The notes under the pieces: generated by a model
The model's input: the letters and a program-made list of their open reading frames with translations, nothing else
Databases searched by the model: none
What the model was told of the DNA's origin: nothing
Assembly: GCA_963995525.1 (NCBI GenBank)
Contig: OZ023211.1
Location: forward strand, 57,184,032-57,248,031
Source: Escarpia spicata
Lineage: Eukaryota > Annelida > Polychaeta > Sabellida > Siboglinidae
Reading direction: 5' to 3'
Length of the DNA: 64,000 nucleotides
In this document: positions 1 to 11,644 of the stretch, piece by piece
Layout of the letters: every line of letters begins with the position of its first letter
Numbering within the stretch: position 1 is the first letter of the stretch
Translations under genes and position numbers: made by a program

Positions 1-3000
1 GTCCGCCCGTTGTTGGTCCGCCTTTTAGTGTGCGCCCAACATGAAGCATGTACGACGAACGTTGTCTCACAAGACAGAAGCTAGCATCTACTAGGCCCGA
101 TTACAACTCCTCGTCAGCACGCACAAATCAGACCCGTAGAACGTGGTTAATTTTGATTTTTGGGGTGCGTTTTCACACCGCCAACTGCACCCACCCTTGA
201 GGTTCACCAACAACATACAGAATGTTGAAAACATAGACACTACGTATCAGCATCGTCCACACTAAAGCCAAGTTAGTAATGAAGAAATCAAAAAACTTAA
301 TAATGCATAGCTAGGCCTGGTTCATAACAAAATCAACAAAGCCGACGAGAGAGCCGATTATTGAATGTGTTGTTCTCCGCTTTGTCCCCAGTTTCTAGTA
401 CATGTGCAGTTGGCCTCGGTACTTGTCCTCGTCTTCTGTTTGTTTTCTTCCAACGCTGATCCCGCCTCACTACCATCTTCACCTTCCGCCTTATCTCTCT
501 CTGTCTCCTGCTCTCTTTCTTCACTTACATTCCTCTCAACTATTTTCACAGTCTTCCCATCTCATTCGCGGTATTCGCAATCTCCCTCTACACTCCTCAC
601 CGAGGGCAGCCAGTCTCTTCGTTAACAGTTAAGTTATTTTACATATCACCATGCAAGATAAAAACAGGCGCTGCTTGCGCCAACACAAAGGTTTGCCCCA
701 CGTGCAAGGAACCACTAAATTAAGTTACAATAAAAATAGTTTTAAAACTTCGGCATATCCAATCCCCATATTACTGATAAACGCAGAAACAACAGAAGAT
801 GGCACGCCGTAAGCTGATTTCCTGTTCGGTGTTATACTTTAAAATACTCCCCATGCAGACATGCAAACAATTATCACCTTGTTGTCTTTATGCGTGTACA
901 TAATTATAACATTAATATGTCTAAAGTGTTCGGAATAAACTAGATGTTTAAGCCTAATCATAATGTATCTTCACGGAGATGATGCAGACTTTGTGATCCT
1001 CTTTCCGTGCATGGGTTCAAGAAAATGTGTCTATATATCTATCTTTCCTTTATGTAATACATTTATGCTTGATAGATTTCCTCTGAGGTTAACAAACATG
1101 TATTAGGAGATACGGTACCATCGAAGTATTCTGTTGTCTTCACATATGTGTGAATTTCTATTCTACTTCTACTTGAAAGCTATTGTTTAGCTGGATTTTA
1201 CTGGTTTCCGCAACAACAAATCATTACGGAAAATGTAATTTATGCAGACTAAATATACTGTTATTGCCCACGATACTGTATTCAATAACATCTCGACCTA
1301 TACTACAGGGTAATTCGTCCAGTAGGTCCCTTAATAATGGCTGTTTATCAACAATCTAGTCCAGCGTATGCTAGCCTTGTTTGTTTAACTGTTCTACTTT
1401 CGAATGTGTGTTGTGTAAGTTATCTTAAATTAGCAACTCTTTCCCCGTTTACACAATCACAAACAATCAAGTGGATGCCTTGACAACCTTGTACCATGTT
1501 ACTACAGGCCTATATGCTGAGCCTGTCAAACAACATTGTTGAGTACTGCGGAAGAACGTAAGGAAAAAACGCCGTATTCGGGACCAATCGCTCGTGCACG
1601 TGCAACAAAGAAAAGAACAATTGCTTTATGTAAATACATTTTCATTTATATGTTTTTAATTGCCACGTGATTCAATACATCACTGTGGTATACATTTCAA
1701 CAAAATTACCATACACAGCAACATGGCGGCAATTAGATAAGGACGCCATTGTTGATCTAGACTCCAATAGTTTATCATATCAGTTTTTAAGAGACAATCA
1801 CGTAACTACTAAGTTATTTAAATCATACATATAGTTAAACGAATAATTACATTCTCATTCATACTGACTTCATTTTCTGATATGAAGTCTAGATTTAAAA
1901 AACTATAAATTGACTATCTAGTCTCCCGACGGCCTACGTCATATGTTTACCGTTTTGTTACACCGACGTCGATTGGAGGAGAACGAAAGAAGAAAAGACA
2001 AAAGAAAACATCCTGCCAAGATTTGCCGTCGAAAGGAACAACATCTGGAGATTAGAGAACTGCGTCCAGTTGAATAGCGCGCATGTTCAACATGAGTTCT
2101 CCGTACAAATAGTGGGATAAGTTGTTTTGATCTCGCGAAAACTTTGCGGCTTTGCCCTGTATAACATTTTGTCATTCGTTTCGTGTAAAATCCCTTGACA
2201 TTAGATTGTTTGTAATGTTTACTAAACCGTGACTTTTTATGAGACACTTGTAACTGCGTCATTGAGTCAAGAGAGACCGAAATATCACAACGAGCGGTTT
2301 CTTCCTATACAAGGAACTATCCCCTGTTATTGGCGCGTTTATTCTCAAAACGAATTCCATACCTACTGGTAAGTGACCGACCGGATGCAAAACACATGCA
2401 TTCTTCCAGGAATGATACATTTTAATTTAACCCGCACTATTTTCTTTAAAACCACGAGTCAAACAACATTTTTAGATTGTTTTCCACACCGACCTACTAC
2501 TGACCACGTTCTCAAGCTTTCCATTGAGTTCCCAAAGGCGTTCAAATGGTAAGCTAGTAAGTCGACACAACGAATGTAAACATAGACGCTCAACATGAGA
2601 TATAACAGTAAGCTAGAACGATGCCTAACAACTGGTCCGAATGATATCCTGTAATTTTCCTGATACGTTTGTCCTATGACAAGACCTGTCCATTCGAGCT
2701 TAAAATGCTTACTTATGTGATTCGCTTAGTGTTTATTGCAGTTATTATGCGTGTTAGCACATGTCTATTGTATGGAACTATATACATATGTTTACCGATT
2801 GGCTTTCTCACATCATGCTAACCTCCAGGCTACTTCCTAGCTTAACCTTATGAATAATGAATAATAATTAAAACGACATGTCCAGTAGCGACAACAATAT
2901 TATTAACAACAAAGAACAGTGACAGCACTGGACAACAAGAACACAATACGAGACAGTAACCATTTAACACACAACATATTGCATGCAATGAAAAGTTCTA

Positions 3001-3424
3001 CCGACCCAAGATAGTTTCTTTTAGGAAGAAGCTGCACCGTTGTGATATTGCTCATAATTTTCACAACGACAGATTGATCATTCCCAAACCAATGCAACGA
3101 CGCAGGTGCCACGTCGCGTAATGCGAGATTTTTTTTCAATCTTACAGACTACAAATTTAAAGGAATTTTTGCACAATACAAATGATGAAATTTTGTAAAC
3201 GCTGAACAGATGTTCAATTTGGATGTTTTGTTGATGGAATGAATATTTTTTGTATGAGTTGTTGTTGGCAGATTTCTACAAATGAAAGCGGTTATCTGTT
3301 TTGTTGTTGTAACAAATAATTACCCGGTAAGTATGGATGCCAGCCTCACCTCTGACTACATACAACGAGAATAACAACAACTAATGAACTGTATGTCAGT
3401 CCTAGTTCCTCCTATCGTACGCAC
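1..3424. other. Probable ASPG-like intron 1; no recognisable gene
   Basis: The asparaginase exon at 3425-3650 is read leftward and ends in a good donor, so this stretch should be its first intron. I searched both strands for the next asparaginase block (the part containing the HGTDTM-type motif) and found none, so the remaining exons lie beyond the left edge. The stretch at 420-600 is strongly pyrimidine-rich on the plus strand and gives overlapping low-complexity open frames on both strands, none of which resembles a known protein. No repeat family was recognised. Confidence 0.5.
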
Positions 3425-3650
3425 CTGAGTTCTTGGTCGGTTTCGTCATCCCTATGGTTCCTCCCGTGTAGATGACCAACACCCGGACGACTTCCCCGTC
3501 TACGGCGGGCCTCGGTCCAACAGTGGACAAATCTCGAGGTCCCATCGTCGGCAACAGGAATGAACAATTATTATTATTATTATCAAAGTTCGTTCGATTA
3601 ACACAATATTCGTCAGTATTGTCACACAGGGCTGGTGGTAGCTTTCTCAT
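3425..3650 (-). CDS. ASPG: 60 kDa L-asparaginase (ASPG-like), first coding exon
   Basis: The family is a cytosolic type-I asparaginase that hydrolyses asparagine to aspartate and ammonia; animal members often also carry C-terminal ankyrin repeats. The exon encodes about 75 residues ending in VRVLVIYTGGTIGM, the N-terminal nucleophile motif (TGGTI, with the catalytic Thr) seen at the very start of the family fold. The chosen start ATG (3648-3650) is the first Met after an in-frame stop about 70 bases upstream. An internal Met (MGPRDLSTVG) is an alternative. The exon ends with CTCAG followed by gtgcgt, a good donor in phase 1. A short Asn run sits in the poorly conserved leader. The remaining exons must lie left of the window. 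The family call rests on one motif-rich exon, so gene identity is strong but its completeness is unknown. Confidence 0.85.
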
Positions 3651-3960
3651 CAGGAGGCTAGTAGCAAGGATGCGCGTGGATCGCTGGGCGACTGTCGACT
3701 GCTCGGCTCGGTGTTCGGCTTGTTAATGCCAGCTCCGTTCAAGTGGACGTCTTGAAATGGAGGAGCGCCCGTGGGATGATGCAATTTCGACGGTGCACGC
3801 GCGCACGCGCATCTGTGCCCTGGTGCACCTTTTTACGCGGCATTCATGAATGGAAGTTATCGATAATGGGATTGGCGAGAAGACCATTCAGCGATACAAA
3901 GCGCGGCCGGTATAACCCCGCGGCTTTCATCCGCGTATCTACGGGGATCGCTGATCGTCG
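3651..3960 (-). promoter_or_regulatory. CpG-containing 5' region of the ASPG-like gene
   Basis: This stretch immediately upstream of the first ASPG-like ATG is clearly richer in CG dinucleotides and GC than the surrounding AT-rich DNA, for example around 3700-3820 and 3900-3960. That is what a TATA-less start region for the leftward gene would look like. I cannot point to a transcription start. Confidence 0.35.
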
Positions 3961-4066
3961 CTGTTATTGTCAGTATACAGTGTCTGTACAAATTGTGTTT
4001 GTAGTGATTGTGGCACATGCACGCACGCACGCACGAATACCAGATATTCACATTTTCTCGGACGTT

Positions 4067-4151
4067 TATATAAAACGCTGCTGAGTATGAGAAGCACTGA
4101 CTCGAGGGAAGGCGTGTGGATCTGTTGGAAAATTGTCGCCGCTACGCCGCT
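4067..4151 (+). promoter_or_regulatory. Possible TATA promoter and first exon, divergent from ASPG-like gene
   Basis: A TATATAAA box lies at 4067-4074. About 85 bases downstream is a strong donor (CGCCGCT followed by gtaagt, splice point after 4151). A small open frame from the ATG at 4087 (MRSTDSREG...) runs into the donor and would stop within the intron. I found no following exon that I recognise, so this may be a noncoding transcript or chance. Confidence 0.25.
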
Positions 4152-4244
4152 GTAAGTTCAGCTACTTCGCTGTCTCGGCTGTGAACTCATAACATCCGAA
4201 CGCGGGGAGGGAGGGGACAGTGATGTTGAACATTACTGTTACTG

Positions 4245-4280
4245 GGAGGGGGGGAGCAGAAAACCATATGTCTGCCCTCC
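4245..4280. repeat. G-rich hairpin, copy 1
   Basis: A G-run leading into AGCAGA is followed by AAACCATATG and then TCTGCCCTCC, so the flanks can pair. The core CAGAA..CCATATGTCTGCCC recurs about 150 bases downstream at 4405-4423. Confidence 0.5.
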
Positions 4281-4395
4281 AATTGCACACACCTTTCCCA
4301 GTCGACAGAATACACATTAATCGTCTCATAAAATGTTGATTTCCACCCGCCATTGACGCTCGCCACAAAACAAGCATTCACGTTCACATTTAATT

Positions 4396-4445
4396 GGGGG
4401 GGGGCAGAACCATATGTCTGCCCCCCCCCCCCCCCCCCCCCCCCC
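4396..4445. repeat. G9/C25 hairpin, copy 2, with poly-C tract
   Basis: Nine Gs plus CAGA (4396-4408) pair perfectly with TCTG plus nine Cs (4417-4429) around an 8-base loop. The C run continues to 4445 (25 Cs). The exact length of the homopolymer is assembly-sensitive. Confidence 0.7.
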
Positions 4446-6036
4446 GGTAAAATTCCAGGGATGCAGCTCGACAGAGTTTCCATTCATACAGATCATTAAA
4501 CGACTTTACATGGATGTTCAGCGCCTCAGAACATTATTGTGTGGAAAATTCCTCGACATGGGATTGCCTCTATGTTGACTATAAGATCGGAAAACCCCGA
4601 CCTTTACCTAATATACCTGCGCCATCATCATCCCCGTGAATAGCTCGGATACAAAGACCAGGTATACGCCGTGACCATCCACTCGTGTTAATTCCAGTGG
4701 CATCGTGCCAAAGCACGACAAAAACAGTCCATCGTTGATACTAGCGCGTACGTTTCAACATTTATAAAACCCGGTAGACGATTGCTGATGCAATAGTTTC
4801 TCGACGACAGCGGTGGACGGCTAAACTGCAACACCTGTTTTGATTCAGATGAGCGCGTTTTCCCTTGCTCACAACGTTGACGCGGCCGCTGATAGGCCAA
4901 GTGTGAGACGTGCAAAATACTTAGTCCTGACTCCGTGTGACTCGTAGTTAACCCCAAGCCTGATTCAAACACATTTAGATGGTCGTAATGTGTCGATAAT
5001 CTCGCATTTGAACCTCGTGTTTGAACTGAAAACTATCTGTGAAAGAAATAGAAATCGGTGAAACTTCTTAACATACATATGTCTGACGATCCAGATTTTA
5101 TGACAAAATTTAGTAGTTTTGAAATTCGGCACTGGTTGTTTTGAACTAAGTTGAAAACATCCTAGAATGTTTTGAACCTAGGTTCAACACACTACCGTAG
5201 TGTTTTCGAGGGTGATTGTTTTGAATTGACTACACCGCTGTGGCGCGTGTGATCAGGTTTAGGGGGTCATCCACATAGTACGTCACGCTTAGGGGCCCGG
5301 ATGGGTGGTCTCCGAATAAGCACAACGAAGTGTGTGCATAATAGATAGGAGGTCTTTCTCTAAACGAACATATTTTATGAGAGTGTACAGGCCAGCAGTA
5401 CGAGGCATGTTACAAGGGGATGGTTTAAAAAAGTAAACATGTTGCGTGATATAGCCCCTACTTTATGGATGGCCCCTTGTTGTTTTACAATGTGTATATG
5501 TTTCACAAGGCCACACCACGCTTGCTCTAATTATCGTGTAAACTGACCGATTCTCCTGTGTGGTCGACCTTGTACTTGATTCAGATTACCTATAAACAAA
5601 TCAAGCCTGAAACGCGGGACTTCCTGATCCAATTACTGACCAGATAGAGTGGACACCGCTTAACATAATCGCGGACAAGTAAAACACTCACTCGATTAGT
5701 AGAATCAATCGATTGGGTGGAGGAATCATGCTACATTCCCGCTGTATTAAAATTGCAGTACCCCGATATGTTAAGCGTATTTCAATTTTTTTGGTGAGAA
5801 ATGAATGTTTTAACCGCTAACATTGCTCATGATCCTGATGACGATTTTCAGACTTTCCTCTTTTTACAAGGAATGCCAATACGCGTACCCATGTCTTGAT
5901 TGCCAGGTCAGGTTTCACGCCACGTGACACGGTAACACAATCAATAGGAGTAAACTTACACTATGTGTCCGTGGCGTGTAAGATCACGTAGTGAGATTAT
6001 GAGATGTATGAAAGTTGGCCCCACCGTGCTAATATC
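4446..6036. other. Intergenic, nothing recognised
   Basis: Both strands were read for protein motifs, terminal inverted repeats and tandem arrays. Short open frames are present but none has recognisable similarity or splice-site support. Confidence 0.5.
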
Positions 6037-6074
6037 GTTCAGACGTTGCTGCATGGTGCCAGCAACGTCTGAAC
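6037..6074. repeat. Perfect 15-bp inverted repeat (8-base loop)
   Basis: GTTCAGACGTTGCTG at 6037-6051 is exactly complementary to CAGCAACGTCTGAAC at 6060-6074. The loop is CATGGTGC. It does not sit at the end of a recognisable coding region. Confidence 0.9.
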
Positions 6075-6272
6075 AGCAGCGTGTAACCTCTTGTTTCAAT
6101 CAACATCAAGCAGAATCCACACTTTTGTTCTGTAGTAATAGTAGAGTGTAAACCTAGCCTCACACCATAAAGGTGTATGTTAGTGCAGTTTGGTATGTAG
6201 ATGCCCCACAGTACTACTGCAATTTGAACGTTTGCCACATACTGCTAGTACTTTGTAATCTTTGCTCCACAG

Positions 6273-7101
6273 CAGGCTTGTTTACAAATCCAAATGCATT
6301 TGAATGCGCATTTGAATGTTGACCATTTGAATGCGCTTTCAAATGCCTCCGTGAAATTATAAACATTTGCATGCGATCCAGAAACATTTGATTTGTCAAA
6401 TGCACAATCAAATGCGAATCAAATGCATGCATAATTCTGTTTATAATGATTACTGTGAGATTCACTTTCACAAGTTCAAAAGTCCACAGCATGCCATATG
6501 AAAAAGTGCTCTGCAGTGAGCAATGTCCTCAGCAGATTATGAAGTCGTTGTCTGAGCAACTGATGTTTGTGAAGTGCAATACCCGTCTCCTGTGAGGCGT
6601 GAACTGTGCGTTATGTATGGGACAGTGGATTTTCAAAAAATTTCAGTCATACCTTATAAAAAAAACTGCATTGGATCACAATAATGTTGGGACTTGTGTG
6701 CCGTTGCTATGCCGTGGTGCATGATTGCATTTTGCCAGGAAGCTTTAATCGAATTAATTGAGATGGCGTTTCGTATGGGACATTTAGTATCTTTCATAAA
6801 ACAGAGCACCACCTTCTGCCTTGTATAGTGGGACTTGATGGTTACAATAATTATGTACAGCTGTATTTATTAAATATATTAATAAAGCGTTTATATTACG
6901 TTGTTTCACCAAATAAAACAAAACGTTAATATAAAGCCAATACATTTGAAATTAATTAAAACCATTTGCATTTGAATCCCACCCGAAAACAGTTGCATTT
7001 GCATTTGAATGCGTTCCTGGAAAATGACATTTGCATTTAAATCAAGTGAAACATTTGCATTTGCATTCAAATGCGTTGACATGCATTTGTTAACATGCCT
7101 G
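6273..7101. mobile_element. Non-autonomous hAT-type transposon (829 bp)
   Basis: The ends are imperfect terminal inverted repeats: CAGGCTTGTTTACAAATCC on the left and the complement of CAGGCATGTTAACAAATGC on the right. They are flanked by an exact 8-bp duplication, CTCCACAG, at 6265-6272 and 7102-7109. An 8-bp duplication with short CA-starting ends is the signature of the hAT superfamily. Subterminal regions (about 6290-6440 and 6960-7090) are packed with CATTTG/CAAATG motifs such as GCATTTGAATGC and ATTTGCAT, as expected for transposase-binding subterminal repeats. No transposase coding sequence remains, so mobility would depend on a related element elsewhere. Confidence 0.85.
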
Positions 7102-7109
7102 CTCCACAG

Positions 7110-7238
7110 CGCTAGTACATTGCAAACTTTACTACGCCGTGTTGGTACAATGCATACTCAGTATTTTGAAATCCTCTCACAATATCCAGTGCAAACTTTG
7201 CTACACTGCGCTAGTACAATGCAAATGTTGGTATACAA
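7110..7238. repeat. Short diverged GCTAGTACA-TGCAAA repeats
   Basis: The motif CTAGTACA(T/A)TGCAAA recurs at about 7111 and 7210, with a looser version at 7144 and another left of the hAT insertion at about 6245. It reads as an older repeated sequence into which the hAT element inserted. Confidence 0.4.
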
Positions 7239-7603
7239 TGCTATTTATAGTAGGTCAACAGTGTAATGTTCTGGTTTGGACATGTAACCGTAATCGAGCT
7301 ATTCATGGGTGAGTTCCACCACCTGTGTGTGGTTGGTTCCCCTCACCTTTGCTGTAATTTATTTATTAGAATTATATAGGCTAAGGCACTTCATGTATAT
7401 ATTGTATTGTATGGTTTAATGTTTGGCTTAATACAAAGCTCTGGTACAAACTTACATCTGCCTTGTTATTTACAGCAAACTAGCTACGATTCTGAGTCAG
7501 TAACACCACTACACTAACAGGGAACACTGTCCCACATAAATGCTATTTATAGTAGGCCAACAGTGTAATGTTCTGGTTTGGACATGTAACCGTAATCGAG
7601 CTA
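7239..7603. repeat. 64-bp direct repeat separated by about 240 bp
   Basis: The segment starting ATGCTATTTATAGTAGG at 7239-7302 recurs at 7540-7603 with one visible mismatch (TAGGTCAAC versus TAGGCCAAC). The intervening DNA is unique and noncoding as far as I can see. Confidence 0.85.
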
Positions 7604-9775
7604 GAAACATATGTGTGGGGGTATGTTAACGTTTTTGTTTCCTAGACGGTTTGCACCTTGGGTCCAAACTATCAGGGATTAATTTACGATCAATCGGAAG
7701 AAACGTAACGCCTTGATGTTTTCTTTTAAATTCCTCGCATGTTAAGGGTTTTATCGGTTTTAGGGTTGAAATCGATTGTTCGTAACGTTACGCTTGGCTT
7801 TTGCTATTGTTCCGAGCCCGGCGAACGGTCCGCCGATCAGCTGTACTCGTTTTCCCCTACCTAACTCCGGTTGCCAATTACGTGATAACAAACATTACCT
7901 AAGACTACTCACGGAAACCGCCCCTTTCTGCGTCTGTGTGTATCAGTAGGTAGTGTGATCCGGAGAACGGACACTAGTGCCTGTCTTGTAGCAGGTCTAA
8001 TTATAAATCATTGTATATATTCCTGATCGTCTATCGTGAGATACGAGAAACATACCAATACTGCGACCAATTATGGGATATTAAAACATTACTGCTTCAA
8101 CATATCTATACCCAATATGTGTTTTATGTATAGAGCTAATCAAAATAATATAAAAAGTTTAAATTACGATAATATATGAAGGTTATATAATTATTATAGT
8201 CCTGAGCCCAAATTCGAGAATACGGGCCCTGGCTCGAGAGTTTTGAGTATATGCCTTACAAGTACTTTTTAAAGCTGCAGTTTGGGTCTGTCTGTCGTAG
8301 ACGACCTCACACTGAGCGTCACAATATTATGGGTCCAACTCACAATACCGGTCAGAACTATTGTTTATGGGCCTGCCAGTTGGGGAGAACTGGAGCCGTC
8401 GTTACAGGGAACCCACCAGAGACGTGTTTACAGCAGCACAGGCTGCGTGTCAGTGTCCAGGCGGAGATGAAATGATCTAAAAATAAGACAATAAAATTAG
8501 CTACCCTACTCCACATGTCAAGGTCAGGGATCGTCCAAAAGTCCTACGTGTACTTGTTGTCCTGCCAACTGAGTAATGTGTGGGATTGGGGTGTTGTACT
8601 ATTGGGTGGAACCGTGATGTTTGACGATGTATCTTTCTCCTGCAGAGGCGGAGAAACGTCGAAGCTGCAGAAAAAGGGGAACACCGCAGTTGTGATGGGA
8701 GGACTCCGTGAAGAGGGATTTGAGAAAGTCGGACGAAGATGAAGGAATATGGAGGGAGGGACTGCTGATACGAGTAGTGGAGGGAAACTGCCACAGGAAC
8801 AGTACAGGAGCTATAGACCTCACACCTGTACAAAGGAACCACGAGGACGAATAGATCACCACTTCATTCGCCCCATTCTATTCCTACAACACCCCGCTGC
8901 ATTCAGTTCCTTCATAGTTCCACAACTCTTTCCAAATTTATATATCCATCACGTGACCTGCTGTCTACCGAGAATTGTTCGTCAAGTTATCACAAATGGA
9001 TGTATATTTCGAATACGTGGAGCACTCGGTCATATACAGTCATATATTTTGTTGAAATTCTGGTCTCAAGAGTTTATTTTAGGACACAACCGTTAGGCAA
9101 AGTTGTTAAAGCGTCAACTGTATACGGGAATGTTTGATTTTGCAGATGTCATACCGTTATAGTAGTAATCCACATGCTATCAACATTGCTGACAAAACAA
9201 CAGTTGTCGGAGATCACGCATTTGATTGTGACGTAGACAAACCGCGACGTAGGATCATGGATCCATGTCCTCTCGCAATCTGATTGTTTGCCTTTAGTTG
9301 GCTGTCTACTTCAATCATTGGTGAGTTGCGTGCGACAAATAACGAAACCGTCTCCATGCGTGCGAAGTCGTTAATGATAGTAACTGTCTTCATGTTCCTG
9401 TCGCTAACATTTGGCTTACAGGTTCTGTGCGTGTGGCGTCCCTCTAAAAGTAATTGTTGTTTGTTTGATGTTGTATTTAGTAATTTTAGATGCAATCGCC
9501 CTGTACGTCATTATGCACTGTTGAAGTTGTAAGCGGTGTGTGCGTGCGTGTGTGCATGCAGATCAAACGAACATTCACATACACCCTAATAACATATACA
9601 CGTGTACACACATCGCGTTCGTACTAACGCACGCTGGTACATAAACACGCAGTGTTCAAGTCAGTCGACAATAAAGAGGTAAAGGGAAAGGTAACGTCCT
9701 ATCCATTCAACGCACTTTAAGTGCATATTTCAGCCCTACATATGTGTTCATTCTAACACAAATTCGCTGGGAATG
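7604..9775. other. Intergenic, no recognised gene
   Basis: Around 8250-8850 both strands have open frames of 60-115 codons, and the region is GC-richer than its neighbours, so an exon or a decayed transposon is possible. None of the translations matches a family I know, and I saw no convincing pair of splice sites. No terminal repeats were found. Confidence 0.4.
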
Positions 9776-9860
9776 AATGAGTGAAAGTTTATTTAACAAC
9801 AACAACAACAACATAATACATGCACAGTATGGTGTGCTGCTGCTGCTGCTGCTGCTAAAA
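9776..9860. repeat. Simple repeats (AAC)n and (GCT)n beside a possible LINE tail
   Basis: A GAATGAATGAGTG run and AGTTTATTTAAC (on the minus strand an AATAAA-type end followed by a CATT-rich tail) precede an (AAC)5 run at about 9797-9812 and a (GCT)6-7 run at about 9836-9856. Confidence 0.5.
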
Positions 9861-10227
9861 TGACATATCTGAAATCATAGACTTACATGTTGCTATGCCC
9901 TTCTCAGACTAACAAAAACTGAATAAATACAACACGAGTTATAAATAAATAAAAAAACAATATTTACAACTCATATCATTCACATTCCACGGTACAATTA
10001 TTGCTCGAAAGCTACGTAGGCCAATTTATTACTCACTCACTCACGATCGTGGGGCTAGCACCCCCACCTCATAAAAAAGTAATTAAAACATCGACAAGAG
10101 GACTTACAAACAACACATGCCTGGAAGAGGAAGGGTCTTCATCTTGAAGAACTATGACGCCATGTGGTGAAAGTTGGGAGTCCAGGGAAGCTAAAAGGCC
10201 GAACATCCTTCTTCTTTCGACCAGGAA

Positions 10228-11207
10228 CACAAACTTGGGAACATGGAACATGAGGACCACGAACCAGACAGAACACATTCTGTAGGTAGCATCGAAAATG
10301 AAGAACTACAACTTTGCACTGCTGGGAATCAGCGAGACGATATGGACAAAGTCCGGACAGAGAAGACTACGTACCTAAGAGATGCTGCACGAAGAAGATA
10401 ATGTCCCTCATTCTGAAGGGTTAGCAGTAGCAATCATACTATCAAGATTGGCACAGGGGTCACTGATAGGATAGACAGCTCACGGGCCAAGAATCGTCAC
10501 ACCATCCTTCAGAACAAAGGAAAAAAATCAAGATGAATTTAATGTCATCACGTGTTACGCACCAACGAACGAGAGAGCTGAAGAAACCAAAGACCAGTTC
10601 TACAACATACTACAAAACATCCTCGACAAGTGCCCAGTGAAAGATGTCATCATCCTCATTGTAGATGTCAAGGCGATGATTGGAATGGGCAGAACGGGGT
10701 ATGAAGAAGTGATGGGAACTCATGGACTTAGAGAGATGAACGAGAATGGAGTGAGATCTGCGGACACATGTGCCCTGAACAAGATTGTCATCGGTGGCAG
10801 CATTTTCCCACACAAAAGGATACCCAAGGCTACATGGGTGCCACCAGATCACGTGACAGAAAACCAAGTAGATCACGTCTGCATAGACAAGAGATTCAGG
10901 AGATCGCTTTAAGATGTGAAAGTGACGTGGGGAGCTGACGTGGCATCCGACGACCACATGAAACTCAAACTGAAGAAACGTTGGATGGAGACAAAAACGA
11001 AGAGACGAAAATACAACGTCGGCCTCCTGAAAGACTCACAGGCAAGAGAGGAATACAAACTGAATCTTGCAAACAAATTCCAAGAGCTACTAAATGAAGA
11101 AGACGAATTCGACCTGAACAGCCGGTGGCAGAACACTAAAGAGACATTGATATCCACTTGCCAAGATGTGGTTGGCCTCAGGAAACAGCAGCAAAGAAGA
11201 TGGACCT
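10228..11207 (+). pseudogene. RTE LINE endonuclease domain remnant
   Basis: Readable pieces in order are NLGTWNMRT (about 10230), the start of the AP-endonuclease domain; YNFALLGISETIW (about 10310), which contains the catalytic Glu strand; then VMGTHGLREMNENG, DHVTENQVDHVCI and GADVASDDHMKLKLKK, the C-terminal Asp-His end. The usual GDFN strand reads IVDVKAMIG at about 10655, so catalytic residues are lost. Frames shift several times. The block ends exactly at the 5-bp target duplication of the LTR element. Confidence 0.85.
11203..11207. repeat. Target-site duplication, left (GACCT)
   Basis: GACCT directly precedes the 5' LTR and recurs at 14877-14881 directly after the 3' LTR. Five bases is the usual duplication length for Ty3/Gypsy elements. 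Confidence 0.9.
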
Positions 11208-11359
11208 TATAACATCCTGGACTATAGTGTCATATTATCGAACTTTATAATATTGTTGGGCTGATTCTTTCTTGCGACAGAGACACGGAATACACGAGTT
11301 ACGTTTACGATCAGTCGATCACGAGTCTTGTTGTTTTGTCATTACGTGCAATTGTTTCA
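11208..11359 (+). repeat. 5' LTR (152 bp)
   Basis: It matches 14725-14876 over its full length. It starts TATAACATCC where the 3' copy has the canonical TGTAACATCC, and ends in TTTCA. It has about four substitutions relative to the 3' LTR. Confidence 0.95.
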
Positions 11360-11377
11360 TGGTGGCAGCGGTTCGAA
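11360..11377 (+). other. Putative primer-binding site
   Basis: TGGTGGCAGCGG starts immediately after the 5' LTR. The leading TGG is the complement of a tRNA CCA end; I cannot assign the tRNA. Confidence 0.6.
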
Positions 11378-11644
11378 ACGAATCAACGAAGAAACCACAC
11401 AACGTAACGACATTGCTGGCCCACTGCCTAACGAATTGGCAGTACATTGATGTGTTTATCGCACCACCAACGTGGCAACAATAGCGAAGCCGAACTACTT
11501 TCGCGTACATCACTGGGCCCACGAACGTTTACGTTGACAAGCGCGTGTGAATACATACGAAGCCATTCAAGTGAAGCGGCGCATCTACTAGAAAATCCGT
11601 GAAGACATCGACGAATCGACTCAACAACGCCCCTTAGCCGTTGA

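Noticed and set aside
333..632. Overlapping open frames on both strands
   Set aside because: They stem from a strongly purine/pyrimidine-biased stretch; no motif or splice-site support for a coding exon.
8251..8862. Cluster of open frames in a GC-richer patch
   Set aside because: No translation is recognisable and no splice pattern is convincing; left as unassigned intergenic DNA.
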